Positions 23,639 through 32,676 of a stretch of DNA of 38,339 nt are shown here, in pieces. A program made the position numbers and the translations under genes. This stretch comes from Virgibacillus sp. LDC-1 (GTDB taxonomy: Bacteria; Bacillota; Bacilli; Bacillales; Amphibacillaceae). The number at the start of each line of letters is the position of its first letter. Position 1 is the first letter of the stretch. The notes beneath the pieces were generated by a model. The model saw only the letters and a list, made by a program, of their open reading frames with translations. It ran no database searches and was not told the origin of the DNA. The stretch spans positions 1,573 through 39,911 of the forward strand of contig NZ_JARUVL010000020.1 in assembly GCF_030137545.1 (NCBI RefSeq). The letters run 5' to 3'.

Positions 23639-26600
23639 TTAATGCGCAACTTTTTTTCGTTTGTACAAATATAAACCCATTCCCAAAAGAATAATAAGTA
23701 AACCTATAATCATAAACGTGTACATTGAAGTAGCGGTATTTGGTAACTGCTTTCCAAATAGTGCTGGCTCTTTATTCTTCTCGTTGTTTGAACTGTTATC
23801 CTTCTTATCATTCTTTTCATCCTTATTGATTGCATCAGATTCTTTTTTCCCGCCATCATCTGTTTGTTCTTCAATTGGTTCTTCACTAATATCATCGGAT
23901 TGTGCTTTCACAGTTACGATTATTTTAGCTTTAAGATCATCTGGATTTTCTATGTTACTTTCTACAATAAGATCTCCCTCAAATTCATAAGATCCCGCTT
24001 TCACACTATCGTATTCAGGTGTAGAACTATTCCAACGTACATTGACAACTACCTTTGTACCATCACTTAACAGGACTTCAACACTTGTAGGCAAACCAAT
24101 ATCATCTTGTGTCGTACCATTTTCTACTAAAATATCACTTAAAGGTTCTACAGATTCAATTGTTTTTACAATAACCTCTTGATACTCATATGCTCCGATA
24201 TCGACAATACTATTTTTGATTCGATCATTACCATCAAGATCTGTTGATAAATCCGCTGGTAAAAATTCATTGTTCCCTCCCATAATTGATGGAGAGTCTT
24301 TTTTTAGTCTAAAATCGTTTAGACTAGGGTCAACAAACATCGGATCTACATCTAAATTATTCCCTTTATCCGTTCCAAAATCTTTCTTCCAAGCACTACT
24401 TCCACCTGAACCTTCTATTAAACTGTTACTAATATGTGCAACTGCTCCATGGTTGTTAAAAATACTATCGCCATGATTGCCCCAAATAATTGAGTTTTGA
24501 ATGATTGTTTCTGGATGCGCGTTTTCCGTTCCTCCTGCATATATTCCATGGCCAGATCTACCTGCTTTGTTATCCGTAATTGTTGAATTGATAAATGTGC
24601 TTTGACTATCATCGGCAATGTATACCGCACCACCTTTACCGCTACTAGGAGAGTCAGAGTGATATACGGCTATATTACCATGCATTAATACGTTCATTAA
24701 CGTTGGAGAGCTGTTATACATATACAAGCCTCCTCCGTAAAGCGCTCCGTTCCCATGAATGGTTACATTTTTGATCATAGGCTTACTAGAAGAGTAGTTA
24801 GCAATTGCACCTCCAAACGTTGCTTCGTTTCTGAAAAACTGTACGCGTTCTAGATGAGGTTTGCCACCCGCGTTAGCCATCGCACCTCCTGATCCCAACG
24901 AGATGTTGCCCGTAAACAAAACGTCTGTTAATGTCGGGCTAGCACCAAAATTGTATACTGCTCCACCGCCATTTTCAGCCCTGTTATCTTTAAAGATTAC
25001 ATTTCTTAGGGTCGGATTTGCGTTTCTGTTATACATGCCTCCACCATGTTGGTGATTACTATTTTGCCCATCTGCAAAACCTTTTGTAATCGTAACGCCA
25101 TCCAATACTGCCGTATCATCTAAAGTAGATTGAGAATATCTATGATTAAACACATGATAAGCGCGTTCAGATGGTTCATACTCACCATTTAAAATCGTTT
25201 CATAAACCTTAGGATCCCGCTCAGACATAGTCGGATTTCCATTTGCCGGGAAACCACCGTAAATTGTGACGTCGTTTTTCATTTGAAATGTTTTCGTTCG
25301 TTCATCGTTTTCATCTAATGCTTTTGTTGGCACATATGTACCTTCCGCTATCCAAATTTCGTCACCAGCTGTGGCAATATTTAATGCTTCTTGCAGTGTA
25401 CCGAATGCATCAGCCCAGCTTACACCATGACCGCTCGATCCCTCTTTTACATAAATAATGCCTGTTGGAGTTGGTGTCGGTGGTGCGGGTGGTGCATGAA
25501 ATTTCAAATGAGGATACCGCCCATCATGAATACCCCAGATCGATGTGAAATCCCAATTAAGATACGTGCTAATGTTCTGCATCTCTGCAGTCGTTTTTCC
25601 ATCACCTTTTCCTTCATCATCTTGACCGGTGGTTTCTTTATCGTAATAACTATTTTCTACATTTAACGTCGTACCACTCACCTGTCCCCCAATTAAACCG
25701 CCACTATAATTTCGTCCTTCGATGATATTCCCAACCGCATAGCTATTCATAACGTCTGTGGAATGTACCAATCCGATTAAGCCGCCAATATAAAGGTTGC
25801 TACCTTCCACTGTTCCAGTTGCAAAGCTGTTTTGAATAAGACTATCGGTTGCTCTTCCTATTAATCCTCCAGCTATATCTGTGCTAGATACATACCCCGT
25901 TGCGAAGCTTTCTTTTGTAGTACTCCCAGTATGAAATCCCACAAGTCCACCGACAATATCCGAACCTGATACTGCGCCAGTGGCATAGCTATTTTCGAAT
26001 TCACTTCTCTGAGTGTATCCAACAAGACCACCGACATGTCTGTCACCTGTAATCTCTCCCGTTGCAAAGCTGTCTTTAATGAGAACGTCACCTAGCGCAT
26101 TCCCAACAAGGCCGCCAACACTGTTCGTACCTTCAACGCTACTAGTAGAAGAAGCATTGGAAATCGTGCTACCTTGCATAAATCCAATCAATCCACCAAC
26201 ATAACCGGTTCTACCAGTGCCAATTATCGTTCCTGATGTAGAACTGTTCTGAACTGCACTGCTGTTAGTGTAATGACCAATTAGTCCACCAATATAATCA
26301 ACACCTGTTATAGCAGCAGAAACAACAGTTACATTGTCAACCGTTGTGAAAATACCTGTTCCAATGAGCGCGCCAATATGAGCTCTTCCTGTTACATCCA
26401 CATTATCAAGTGTGACATTCCGTATCACGGCCCCACTCGTATAAGAGAACAGACCCACTTCATCACTACCATATCTAAAAATGTTTATATTTCGAATGGT
26501 ATGCCCGTTTCCATCAAATGTCCCCATAAACGGGCTAGAACGTGTTCCAATTGGAACCCAGAATCCATCTCCATTAATGCCCGAAAGATCGATATCATTC

Positions 26601-27154
26601 ATAAGGATGTATTGTCCCCTTAAGTTATCCCGAATATTGTTTAAATCCTCTGCTGTATGAATTTCGATAACCGATTCAGAAGATACTTTCATTTGCTGTT
26701 TTTTGGGTTTTTCTTCTTTTTTTATCTTATCTACTTTCTCTTTCGAGGACAGATCCGATGAAGGCATATCTACCTTTTCTTCCTCTTGATTCTTTTCACT
26801 CTCAAGGGTCGAAGATAATTCTCCATCATCATTTGCGGAAGCTTGTTCTTCGTTTAGTTTTTCCGTTTCAGTTACTTCACTAGTATCATTTGATTCATCA
26901 TCCACTTCTTCATCTAGCAATTCGCCTTTATCCGATCCTACATCTTCCTGTTCTTCTGTTACTTCTTGTTCCTCTTCTTCTATTACTTTCTTTTCTTCTT
27001 TTACTTCTGCTTTGTTTTCTACTTGGTTTGTTTCTGCATGAACATAAAACAACCCTTGTAGAGAAGGAAGTATTGATCCTACGAGTAAAATGATACTGAA
27101 GAAAATAACTGCCCTCTTTGAAAGTTTGCTTTTTCGTGGTTTTTTTCTCGGCAT
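23639..27154 (-). CDS. LPXTG cell-wall-anchored protein with GLUG repeats and beta-helix region
   Basis: A large secreted surface protein (1171 residues), probably an adhesin or carbohydrate-interacting wall protein. N-terminal signal peptide (about 1-41, KRAVIFFSIILLVGSILPSL, cut near HAE). Residues ~45-155 form a low-complexity Glu/Asp/Lys-rich stalk. Residues ~190-540 hold about ten GLUG-type repeats with recurring (V/I)GGL(I/V)G and NSFATG or NSYATG. Residues ~565-975 resemble a right-handed beta-helix (YVKEGSSGHG, SWADAFGTLQEALN, then repeated NNxA, GGAVYN, GGGLYM turns). An Ig-like fold follows (~990-1080), then a charged linker, the sortase motif LPNTA (about 1137-1141), a TM helix and a KRKK tail. 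ATG with AAGAGG upstream. No sortase is adjacent. The neighbouring kinase/regulator may control it, but this rests on proximity only. Confidence 0.9.
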   Translation of the reverse strand: MPRKKPRKSKLSKRAVIFFSIILLVGSILPSLQGLFYVHAETNQVENKAEVKEEKKVIEEEEQEVTEEQEDVGSDKGELLDEEVDDESNDTSEVTETEKLNEEQASANDDGELSSTLESEKNQEEEKVDMPSSDLSSKEKVDKIKKEEKPKKQQMKVSSESVIEIHTAEDLNNIRDNLRGQYILMNDIDLSGINGDGFWVPIGTRSSPFMGTFDGNGHTIRNINIFRYGSDEVGLFSYTSGAVIRNVTLDNVDVTGRAHIGALIGTGIFTTVDNVTVVSAAITGVDYIGGLIGHYTNSSAVQNSSTSGTIIGTGRTGYVGGLIGFMQGSTISNASSTSSVEGTNSVGGLVGNALGDVLIKDSFATGEITGDRHVGGLVGYTQRSEFENSYATGAVSGSDIVGGLVGFHTGSTTKESFATGYVSSTDIAGGLIGRATDSLIQNSFATGTVEGSNLYIGGLIGLVHSTDVMNSYAVGNIIEGRNYSGGLIGGQVSGTTLNVENSYYDKETTGQDDEGKGDGKTTAEMQNISTYLNWDFTSIWGIHDGRYPHLKFHAPPAPPTPTPTGIIYVKEGSSGHGVSWADAFGTLQEALNIATAGDEIWIAEGTYVPTKALDENDERTKTFQMKNDVTIYGGFPANGNPTMSERDPKVYETILNGEYEPSERAYHVFNHRYSQSTLDDTAVLDGVTITKGFADGQNSNHQHGGGMYNRNANPTLRNVIFKDNRAENGGGAVYNFGASPTLTDVLFTGNISLGSGGAMANAGGKPHLERVQFFRNEATFGGAIANYSSSKPMIKNVTIHGNGALYGGGLYMYNSSPTLMNVLMHGNIAVYHSDSPSSGKGGAVYIADDSQSTFINSTITDNKAGRSGHGIYAGGTENAHPETIIQNSIIWGNHGDSIFNNHGAVAHISNSLIEGSGGSSAWKKDFGTDKGNNLDVDPMFVDPSLNDFRLKKDSPSIMGGNNEFLPADLSTDLDGNDRIKNSIVDIGAYEYQEVIVKTIESVEPLSDILVENGTTQDDIGLPTSVEVLLSDGTKVVVNVRWNSSTPEYDSVKAGSYEFEGDLIVESNIENPDDLKAKIIVTVKAQSDDISEEPIEEQTDDGGKKESDAINKDEKNDKKDNSSNNEKNKEPALFGKQLPNTATSMYTFMIIGLLIILLGMGLYLYKRKKVAH

Positions 27155-27249
27155 TTCTACACCTCTTAATTCTAAATTAATCGTTCTTTTTGATTCCAGC
27201 CATTCATCCCCTGTAAAACTAAATGTCCTCCCCTTATGGCCATACTTAT

Positions 27250-27258
27250 TTACTTCAT
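27250..27258 (-). other. Two-codon leader ORF upstream of the LPXTG gene
   Basis: ATG-AAG-TAA on the minus strand, 8 bases after a full AGGAGGG Shine-Dalgarno (27267-27273) and about 100 bases before the surface protein start. An SD this strong before a minimal ORF is unusual. It could be a translational leader or the relic of a lost gene start. Confidence 0.35.
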
Positions 27259-27480
27259 TACTACCACCCTCCTATATTTAGCTTTTCAGTTACACTACAG
27301 TTGTCTTTTCATGTTAAAAAACGAAGGTTAATTCGAGGTAAAGAATGGAAAAATCTTTTCCGGATAGAATCGACTTGCTCCACTCTTTCAAGTAAAAAAG
27401 CAATCAGATGTAGACACTGCAACTTGCGTGGCTACTATTAGCAAATAACTAATCAACAAATTCATACTTTTAAAATTTAC

Positions 27481-27525
27481 AAAATAAAAAGTTGGGAATT
27501 TCTCAGTTTAGAAATTTCCAACTTT
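27481..27525 (-). terminator. Terminator of the DISM hybrid kinase gene
   Basis: AAAGTTGGGAATTTCT (27488-27503) pairs with AGAAATTTCCAACTTT (27510-27525; one mismatch), followed by TTTTTATTTT on the minus strand. Confidence 0.88.
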
Positions 27526-27560
27526 ACGGATTTTTTTATAAAAAAATTAATAATAGCTAT

Positions 27561-30500
27561 TCAGCGTTTTTGCAACCACACTGGAAGAATAATATGAAAG
27601 GTTGTTCCTTTATTTATTTCACTATTAACCCAAATCTCCCCATTATGACTTTGCACAACTTCCTTAACAATGGCTAACCCTAATCCAGTTCCCTCTGGAA
27701 AGTCATGCTTTTCATCTTGTGGCCCTTTATAAAATCGCTCAAAAATTAGCGGTAAATTTTTTGAGCTTATTCCAAAGCCATTATCTTGTACTTTAATCGT
27801 TACAGCGCTCCTTTCTGTGTCTAATCTAGCACTCACACTAATTGTTCCATTCCCTTTATTTGTATTTTTAATTGCATTTGATATTAAATTAAAGAATACT
27901 TGATCCATTCGTTCTTCATCAACCGCACAAATATACGTATCAAATAGATCAGGAAGTTCCGTTCGATTAAAGCTTCTATTTCTTTGAATCACGCCAAACT
28001 CGCATTTTTGATAGATTTGCTCTATCCATTTTGATAATTTTACTTCTTTCATATTTAAACTTGTTCTTCCTGCCTCAAGTTTTGATAAGTCAAACAGGTC
28101 ATTAATTAAACGATTCAAAACCTTAATTTTATCAAATATTAGTTGACTATAATTACCATCATTAGGGACAATGAGGCCCTCCTGTAATGATTGAAGATAC
28201 CCATGAATTAAAGTAACAGGTGTACCTAATTCATGCGCAATATTTGCCAACAATTGTCGTCTTGAAGCAGTCATTGCTACCAGTTCATTATTCAACTGCT
28301 GAAGTTCATCATTTGCACTTGTCAGTTCCTCTGTTCGCTTCTGTATTTTTTCCTCGAGACGCAGATTCAGCATTTTCAATTCCTCGTTTAGTGTCCTCAC
28401 TTTAACTAGTGTTTTAACACGTGAAAGTAATTCTTGCTTTTCACAAGGCTTGACTAAATAGTCATTCGCTCCTACTTCAAAAGAAGCTACTTTATCATAA
28501 AGTTGATTTTTTGCTGTTAACATTAATATAGGAAGTTCCATTAAAGAATAATGTTCTCTCAAGCGTTGACACACTTCATACCCAGATATATTGGGCATCA
28601 TGATATCTAAGATGAGCAAATCAATAGATTGTTCCTGAACTATTTGGAAAACCTTTTCTCCATTTAATGTTGAAATCACTTCAAAACCCTCTAAGACAAG
28701 TTGATTCGTCAACACATGTAAGTTAACTACTTCATCATCCGCAACTAATATTCTCGCTCGATTTTGAGAAGAAACTACCTCCACATCCAATTGATTTGGC
28801 TGTAGATTATGAATTGCTTCCACTGTAAAGGCGGCTTCAACTAAATGGTTAGGTCGCTTTGCGTACACCGGAAGAATTACAGTAAACGTAGTTCCTTTTC
28901 CAATCTGTGTTTCCACTGTTAGTCTCCCGCCATGAAGCTCAACTAGTTGTTTTGTAATACTTAATCCTATCCCGATGCCGTCCGATGTATTGCCTTGTTG
29001 AAAAGGTTTAAAAATAGTAGTCAGCTCTTCATTCGAAATGCCCACACCTGTATCTGACACACTAAGTTTCACTTCATCATTTTCAGTTACTGCAGAAACA
29101 GTTACTTCTCCACTCTCCGTATATTTAATGGCATTATCTAATAAATTATATAAGATCTGCTGCAGTCTATTTTCATCTGCTCGAATCGGTGGAAGATTCT
29201 TATCCATTTTTTTAATAATATGGACTGGCTTATTTTTTAAAAGCGGCTTCGAAACAGTTATAACGATGTCCACTATCCCCTGTATATAGACTTTATTTAA
29301 ATCTAAGGTAAGCGAATCATACTTTAATTTTGAAAAATCTAAGATTCCATTGACTAACTGCGTCAATCTTTTGCCACTCGTGATTATTACGGATAGCTGT
29401 TCCTTCATTTGCACCGATACTTCTCCCGTTATGCCATCTCGAAGCGATTCAGCAACTCCAATCATTCCATATAGTGGTGTTCGTAGTTCATGAGAAGTAG
29501 CAGCAAGAAATTCATCCTTTAATACATCTGCCTTTTTTAAATTTTCCAACGCTTCCTTTTGACTCTGCTGCGCCTTTCGCTCTGCTTCTTCTTTCTCCTG
29601 CCTCATTATATTTATTTTATCTGCTAAAGCTAGTGAGAGAAGCACAACTTCTATAACCAGTGCTCCTTGACCAGCATATTCGGTAAAAATGGAATACGGT
29701 ATGATAACAGCTCTTTCCAATATCGTTATCGCCACACCTGTTAAAAAAACGATCCAACCAACGATATAAAAGCGTGCTTGACGTGCTCCTTTTTTCAAAC
29801 AAACAATTGCAGTAGTTAATACCGTGAAAAATGTGCTGAATGCCCCAAACAACATAATGGAAAGACCTACATAATGTGAAAACGGCAGCGAAACAATCAC
29901 CAGGGCATTGACAGCAATTAGGAAATAGGCTAGCTTTTGAAATGAAGGAATATATGCGCTAACATCTAGAAAATTCTTTGTAAAGATAACAATAAATATA
30001 CAGGCCATGCTTACCCAAAAAGGGGTCGCAATCAAGTTCCATTCTGGATAACTTGGCCATAAATACTGAAAACCAAATCCATTAATAGAGAGCTTCCCTA
30101 ATAATGTGAAAGTGATGACAATAACATAATAAAGATAACTTTTTATCTTCAAGCTAAAATAAAGAAATAAATTATACAAAATCATCACAAAAATAATCCC
30201 ATAAAATATCCCAAGCATTAGAAACTCAAGCTGTGATTTCTCAACAAATGCATCTTTGCTCCAAATGTTTATCGGTGGATGAAGATCACCACCTCCCACT
30301 GCTAAAACATAGTAAACCTTACTTTGTCCAGGCTCAACATCAAGATTAAAAACAAAGTTACGATGATTAAATTCTCGCTCACCAAAAGGATAAATCGCAC
30401 CAGTGTTAGTAAGCTGGATGACTCCTGTTTCTGTTTTTTCAAATATTTGAAGCTCATAAATGAGTGGAAAAGCAAACTCAAGCAACCAATCCTTTTGATC

Positions 30501-30797
30501 TGAATTATTTCCTATTTCAAATCGAAGCCAAGTAGCAGATTCAAAAAAGCCTCCTTTTTGCTCTACGTCATCAGCATGAACAAATTTTTCCTGATATGCT
30601 TCTGAAGTTACATCCTCAATCGTGAAATTTCGCTTCCTATCTTTTATCATATAAATAAGAGGATATAAATCTAATTTTTCAGTAGCTGAATCCAACACAA
30701 AAGCATTTTTCTCGTTTCCGCTTACCGTATTAGGAGACAAAAGCATCATGCATATAATGAAAGTGAGCAAGATCTGCATATGTATGGTTTTAAACAT
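27561..30797 (-). CDS. 7TMR-DISM hybrid sensor kinase with two histidine-kinase modules and an internal receiver
   Basis: A 1078-residue membrane sensor. Order: signal peptide (about 1-26); extracytoplasmic 7TMR-DISM extracellular domain (~40-180, a carbohydrate-binding-like fold in the family); seven TM segments (~190-395); short coiled coil; HisKA with His436 in ATSHELRTPL; HATPase (NLLDNAIKYT, DTGVGI, GIGIGLS); receiver (~682-800) with Asp731 in LILDIMMP and KP at 783-784; coiled coil (~800-845); second HisKA with His855 in NIAHELGTPV; second HATPase (NLISNAIKNT, DNGFGI, GTGLGLA). All phospho-sites look intact. Start: MFKTIHMQ after GGGGAGG; an ATG 11 codons earlier lies beyond that Shine-Dalgarno and is rejected. 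It is divergent from an OmpR-family regulator 547 bases away, its likely partner. The ligand is unknown. Confidence 0.9.
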   Translation of the reverse strand: MFKTIHMQILLTFIICMMLLSPNTVSGNEKNAFVLDSATEKLDLYPLIYMIKDRKRNFTIEDVTSEAYQEKFVHADDVEQKGGFFESATWLRFEIGNNSDQKDWLLEFAFPLIYELQIFEKTETGVIQLTNTGAIYPFGEREFNHRNFVFNLDVEPGQSKVYYVLAVGGGDLHPPINIWSKDAFVEKSQLEFLMLGIFYGIIFVMILYNLFLYFSLKIKSYLYYVIVITFTLLGKLSINGFGFQYLWPSYPEWNLIATPFWVSMACIFIVIFTKNFLDVSAYIPSFQKLAYFLIAVNALVIVSLPFSHYVGLSIMLFGAFSTFFTVLTTAIVCLKKGARQARFYIVGWIVFLTGVAITILERAVIIPYSIFTEYAGQGALVIEVVLLSLALADKINIMRQEKEEAERKAQQSQKEALENLKKADVLKDEFLAATSHELRTPLYGMIGVAESLRDGITGEVSVQMKEQLSVIITSGKRLTQLVNGILDFSKLKYDSLTLDLNKVYIQGIVDIVITVSKPLLKNKPVHIIKKMDKNLPPIRADENRLQQILYNLLDNAIKYTESGEVTVSAVTENDEVKLSVSDTGVGISNEELTTIFKPFQQGNTSDGIGIGLSITKQLVELHGGRLTVETQIGKGTTFTVILPVYAKRPNHLVEAAFTVEAIHNLQPNQLDVEVVSSQNRARILVADDEVVNLHVLTNQLVLEGFEVISTLNGEKVFQIVQEQSIDLLILDIMMPNISGYEVCQRLREHYSLMELPILMLTAKNQLYDKVASFEVGANDYLVKPCEKQELLSRVKTLVKVRTLNEELKMLNLRLEEKIQKRTEELTSANDELQQLNNELVAMTASRRQLLANIAHELGTPVTLIHGYLQSLQEGLIVPNDGNYSQLIFDKIKVLNRLINDLFDLSKLEAGRTSLNMKEVKLSKWIEQIYQKCEFGVIQRNRSFNRTELPDLFDTYICAVDEERMDQVFFNLISNAIKNTNKGNGTISVSARLDTERSAVTIKVQDNGFGISSKNLPLIFERFYKGPQDEKHDFPEGTGLGLAIVKEVVQSHNGEIWVNSEINKGTTFHIILPVWLQKR

Positions 30798-31344
30798 AGG
30801 GACCTCCCCTCTCGCTATGTGATACCACATTCTATACTAAATACAACGGCCAAACTTTACTCGATATTGCATAGACTATAAATTAAGTTTTGAAGTTTTA
30901 ACTTTTTGAAGAAAGGTTTATTTAAATAAATTTTAACCATTTATTTTTATTGTAGAAAAAGGAATAAAAACATTCATAACAATATGAAAGGAATAGGGTT
31001 TAAATGGGATTCTTGAGGTATAATCTAATCGAGGTATCATTTTGAACTCACTACGCATCAGATAAAACAAAATTGTCTCAAATGAGTATATCGAATAATA
31101 GTAATTCAATCAAACTATTTTGAGTTTTCATCCAACTAACCCTCTTCTAATTCTCCAAAATCTCTCAAAGTGAAAGCAGTAAAGAAATTAAAACCACTGT
31201 CATATTAAATAAACTACCTTTCCTTACATTTAACCTTGATTATGTATGATTCAATTAAATCATGAAATGAAATTATGACGATATACACATTCATAAACGA
31301 CAAGAAAAATGGATGTACGTCTAATCAAGAAAGGAGGTACTCTA
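30798..31344. other. 547-bp divergent regulatory region between the hybrid kinase and its likely regulator
   Basis: Very AT-rich, with no plausible gene on either strand. A near-palindrome ATGATTCAATTAAATCAT (31246-31263, one mismatched pair of arms) lies about 80 bases before the regulator start and could be an operator. No clean -35/-10 pair was found for either gene. The length is generous for two promoters and leaves room for several regulator sites. Confidence 0.45.
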
Positions 31345-32034
31345 ATGACAGAACAAAAAATACTTATTGTTGAAGACGAAGCGGGTATTCGAGATTTAAT
31401 CCAATTGTATCTAGAAAATCGACATTATAAAGTAATCACTGCGGATAATGGGGAAAATGCGGTTGAGTTAGCTGATCGCGAACACCCACATTTAGTAGTA
31501 TTAGATATTGAAATACCAGGAATAGATGGCTTCGAAGTTTGTAAGAGAATTCGAGAAGCAATTGATATTCCAATCTTATTCCTTAGTGGTAGGAGAGATC
31601 TCATTGACAAAATCAAATGCTTTGAATTAGGAGGAGATGACTATATTACCAAACCCTTTGACTTTGCTGAGCTAGAAGCAAGAATTAAAGCAAGCTTACA
31701 AAGATATCAGCAGTTAAGAGCTCAATTATCATCCGAAGTTCTCAAATACGGAGAACTAGAAATTAATCTTACTACGTATGAATGCTTTATAAAAGGTCGT
31801 AAAATTCCGCTTTCAACAAAAGAAATGCAACTGCTAATCTTATTAGCCAAAAGACCAAATCAAGTATTTAGTGTAGAACAAATTTATGATCTTATTTGGG
31901 GTATTGATTCAATTGGTGATATCCAAACTGTAAAAGTTCACATAAGAAATTTACGTAGTAAAATTGAAAAAGACTCCACTGACCCTAAGTACATAATAAC
32001 TGTACGGGGCTTTGGCTATCGTTTTGTATTTTAG
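31345..32034 (+). CDS. OmpR/PhoB-family response regulator
   Basis: A 229-residue DNA-binding regulator. Receiver (about 4-118): acidic pocket EDE at 10-12, phospho-acceptor Asp54 in VLDIEIPG, Lys in ITKPFDF. Winged helix (~130-228): GRKIPLSTKEMQLL, recognition region TVKVHIRNLRSKI, C-terminal TVRGFGYRF. The frame extends 12 codons upstream, but AAGGAGG sits just before the ATG at 31345, giving MTEQKILIVEDE. It is probably the output partner of the divergent DISM hybrid kinase. A terminator separates it from the DUF4870/lipoprotein pair, which may be among its targets. Confidence 0.92.
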   Translation: MTEQKILIVEDEAGIRDLIQLYLENRHYKVITADNGENAVELADREHPHLVVLDIEIPGIDGFEVCKRIREAIDIPILFLSGRRDLIDKIKCFELGGDDYITKPFDFAELEARIKASLQRYQQLRAQLSSEVLKYGELEINLTTYECFIKGRKIPLSTKEMQLLILLAKRPNQVFSVEQIYDLIWGIDSIGDIQTVKVHIRNLRSKIEKDSTDPKYIITVRGFGYRFVF

Positions 32035-32110
32035 AGGACATCCGTTTTAACACCAGATATATACCTGTTTTTCACTTTAGAATCCATTCAAAAAATTTAC
32101 GACTTAGTTA

Positions 32111-32152
32111 AAACTTGTAGAAAATTATTTCTATAAGTTTTTTTGTTTTTTT
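32111..32152 (+). terminator. Terminator after the OmpR-type regulator
   Basis: AAACTTGTAGAAA (32111-32123) pairs with TTTCTATAAGTTT (32128-32140, one G-U), followed by a long T run. Confidence 0.82.
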
Positions 32153-32213
32153 ACTTGAACTTAACCTTCACATCATACAATAGCTCTTAGACAATATTTG
32201 AAGGAGGATAAGG

Positions 32214-32630
32214 ATGAGTTCAAATTCAGACGATAATGTAGGAGGTCAAAGCGTATTCATGGAAGAAGAATCAAATCAAAACGAGAAGAAGAAAGAGACA
32301 GCTACAGGGATGGATCAAAACATTGCTGGATTACTTTGCTATTTAGCTTGGTTTATAACAGGAATTATTTTCCTGTTTATTGAAAAAGAAAACCAATTTA
32401 TTCGTTTTCATGCATTACAATCAATCATTGTATCGATTGGATTCTTTGTTATCAATATCGTATTAACTGCCATTCCGATTATAGGATGGGCAATCGGATT
32501 ATTATTAACGCCATTATATGTAGTAATTTGGTTATTGATGATGTGGAAAGCATATCAAGGAAAGCTTTTCAAATTACCGATTGCTGGTAACATGGCCGAA
32601 AAACAATTGAACAAAAGTAGGAGCGAATAA
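32214..32630 (+). CDS. DUF4870 membrane protein
   Basis: A 138-residue protein with a polar acidic N-terminus (about 1-33) and then the DUF4870 pattern. This comprises DQNIAGLLCYLAWFITGIIFL (split by a short turn), the loop EKENQFIRFHALQS, a second hydrophobic stretch (~75-90), and a third with IIGWAIGLLLTPLYVVIWLLMMWKA, giving three or four TM helices. The function of this family is unknown. ATG with AAGGAGG upstream. The lipoprotein gene follows after 46 bases without a terminator, so the two probably form an operon and may act together at the membrane. Confidence 0.85.
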   Translation: MSSNSDDNVGGQSVFMEEESNQNEKKKETATGMDQNIAGLLCYLAWFITGIIFLFIEKENQFIRFHALQSIIVSIGFFVINIVLTAIPIIGWAIGLLLTPLYVVIWLLMMWKAYQGKLFKLPIAGNMAEKQLNKSRSE

Positions 32631-32676
32631 CGAAAAAGAAAGTATTTTTGAAAACTAAAATAGAGGTGAAACAAAC

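Larger units (their letters stand above)
27155..27560. other. 406-bp region upstream of the LPXTG gene
   Basis: Contains the kinase terminator (27481-27525). On the minus strand it also forms a leader for the surface protein with a strongly SD-preceded two-codon ORF (27250-27258). I found no convincing SigA promoter and no known riboswitch. Confidence 0.5.

Noticed and set aside
25690-26460. CRISPR-like or tandem DNA repeat array
   Set aside because: The recurring pattern is protein-level GLUG repeats with diverged codons. There are no constant DNA repeats or spacers.
27155-27480. c-di-GMP riboswitch upstream of the LPXTG gene
   Set aside because: No GEMM core segments were seen. The leader shows only a minimal ORF and weak structure.
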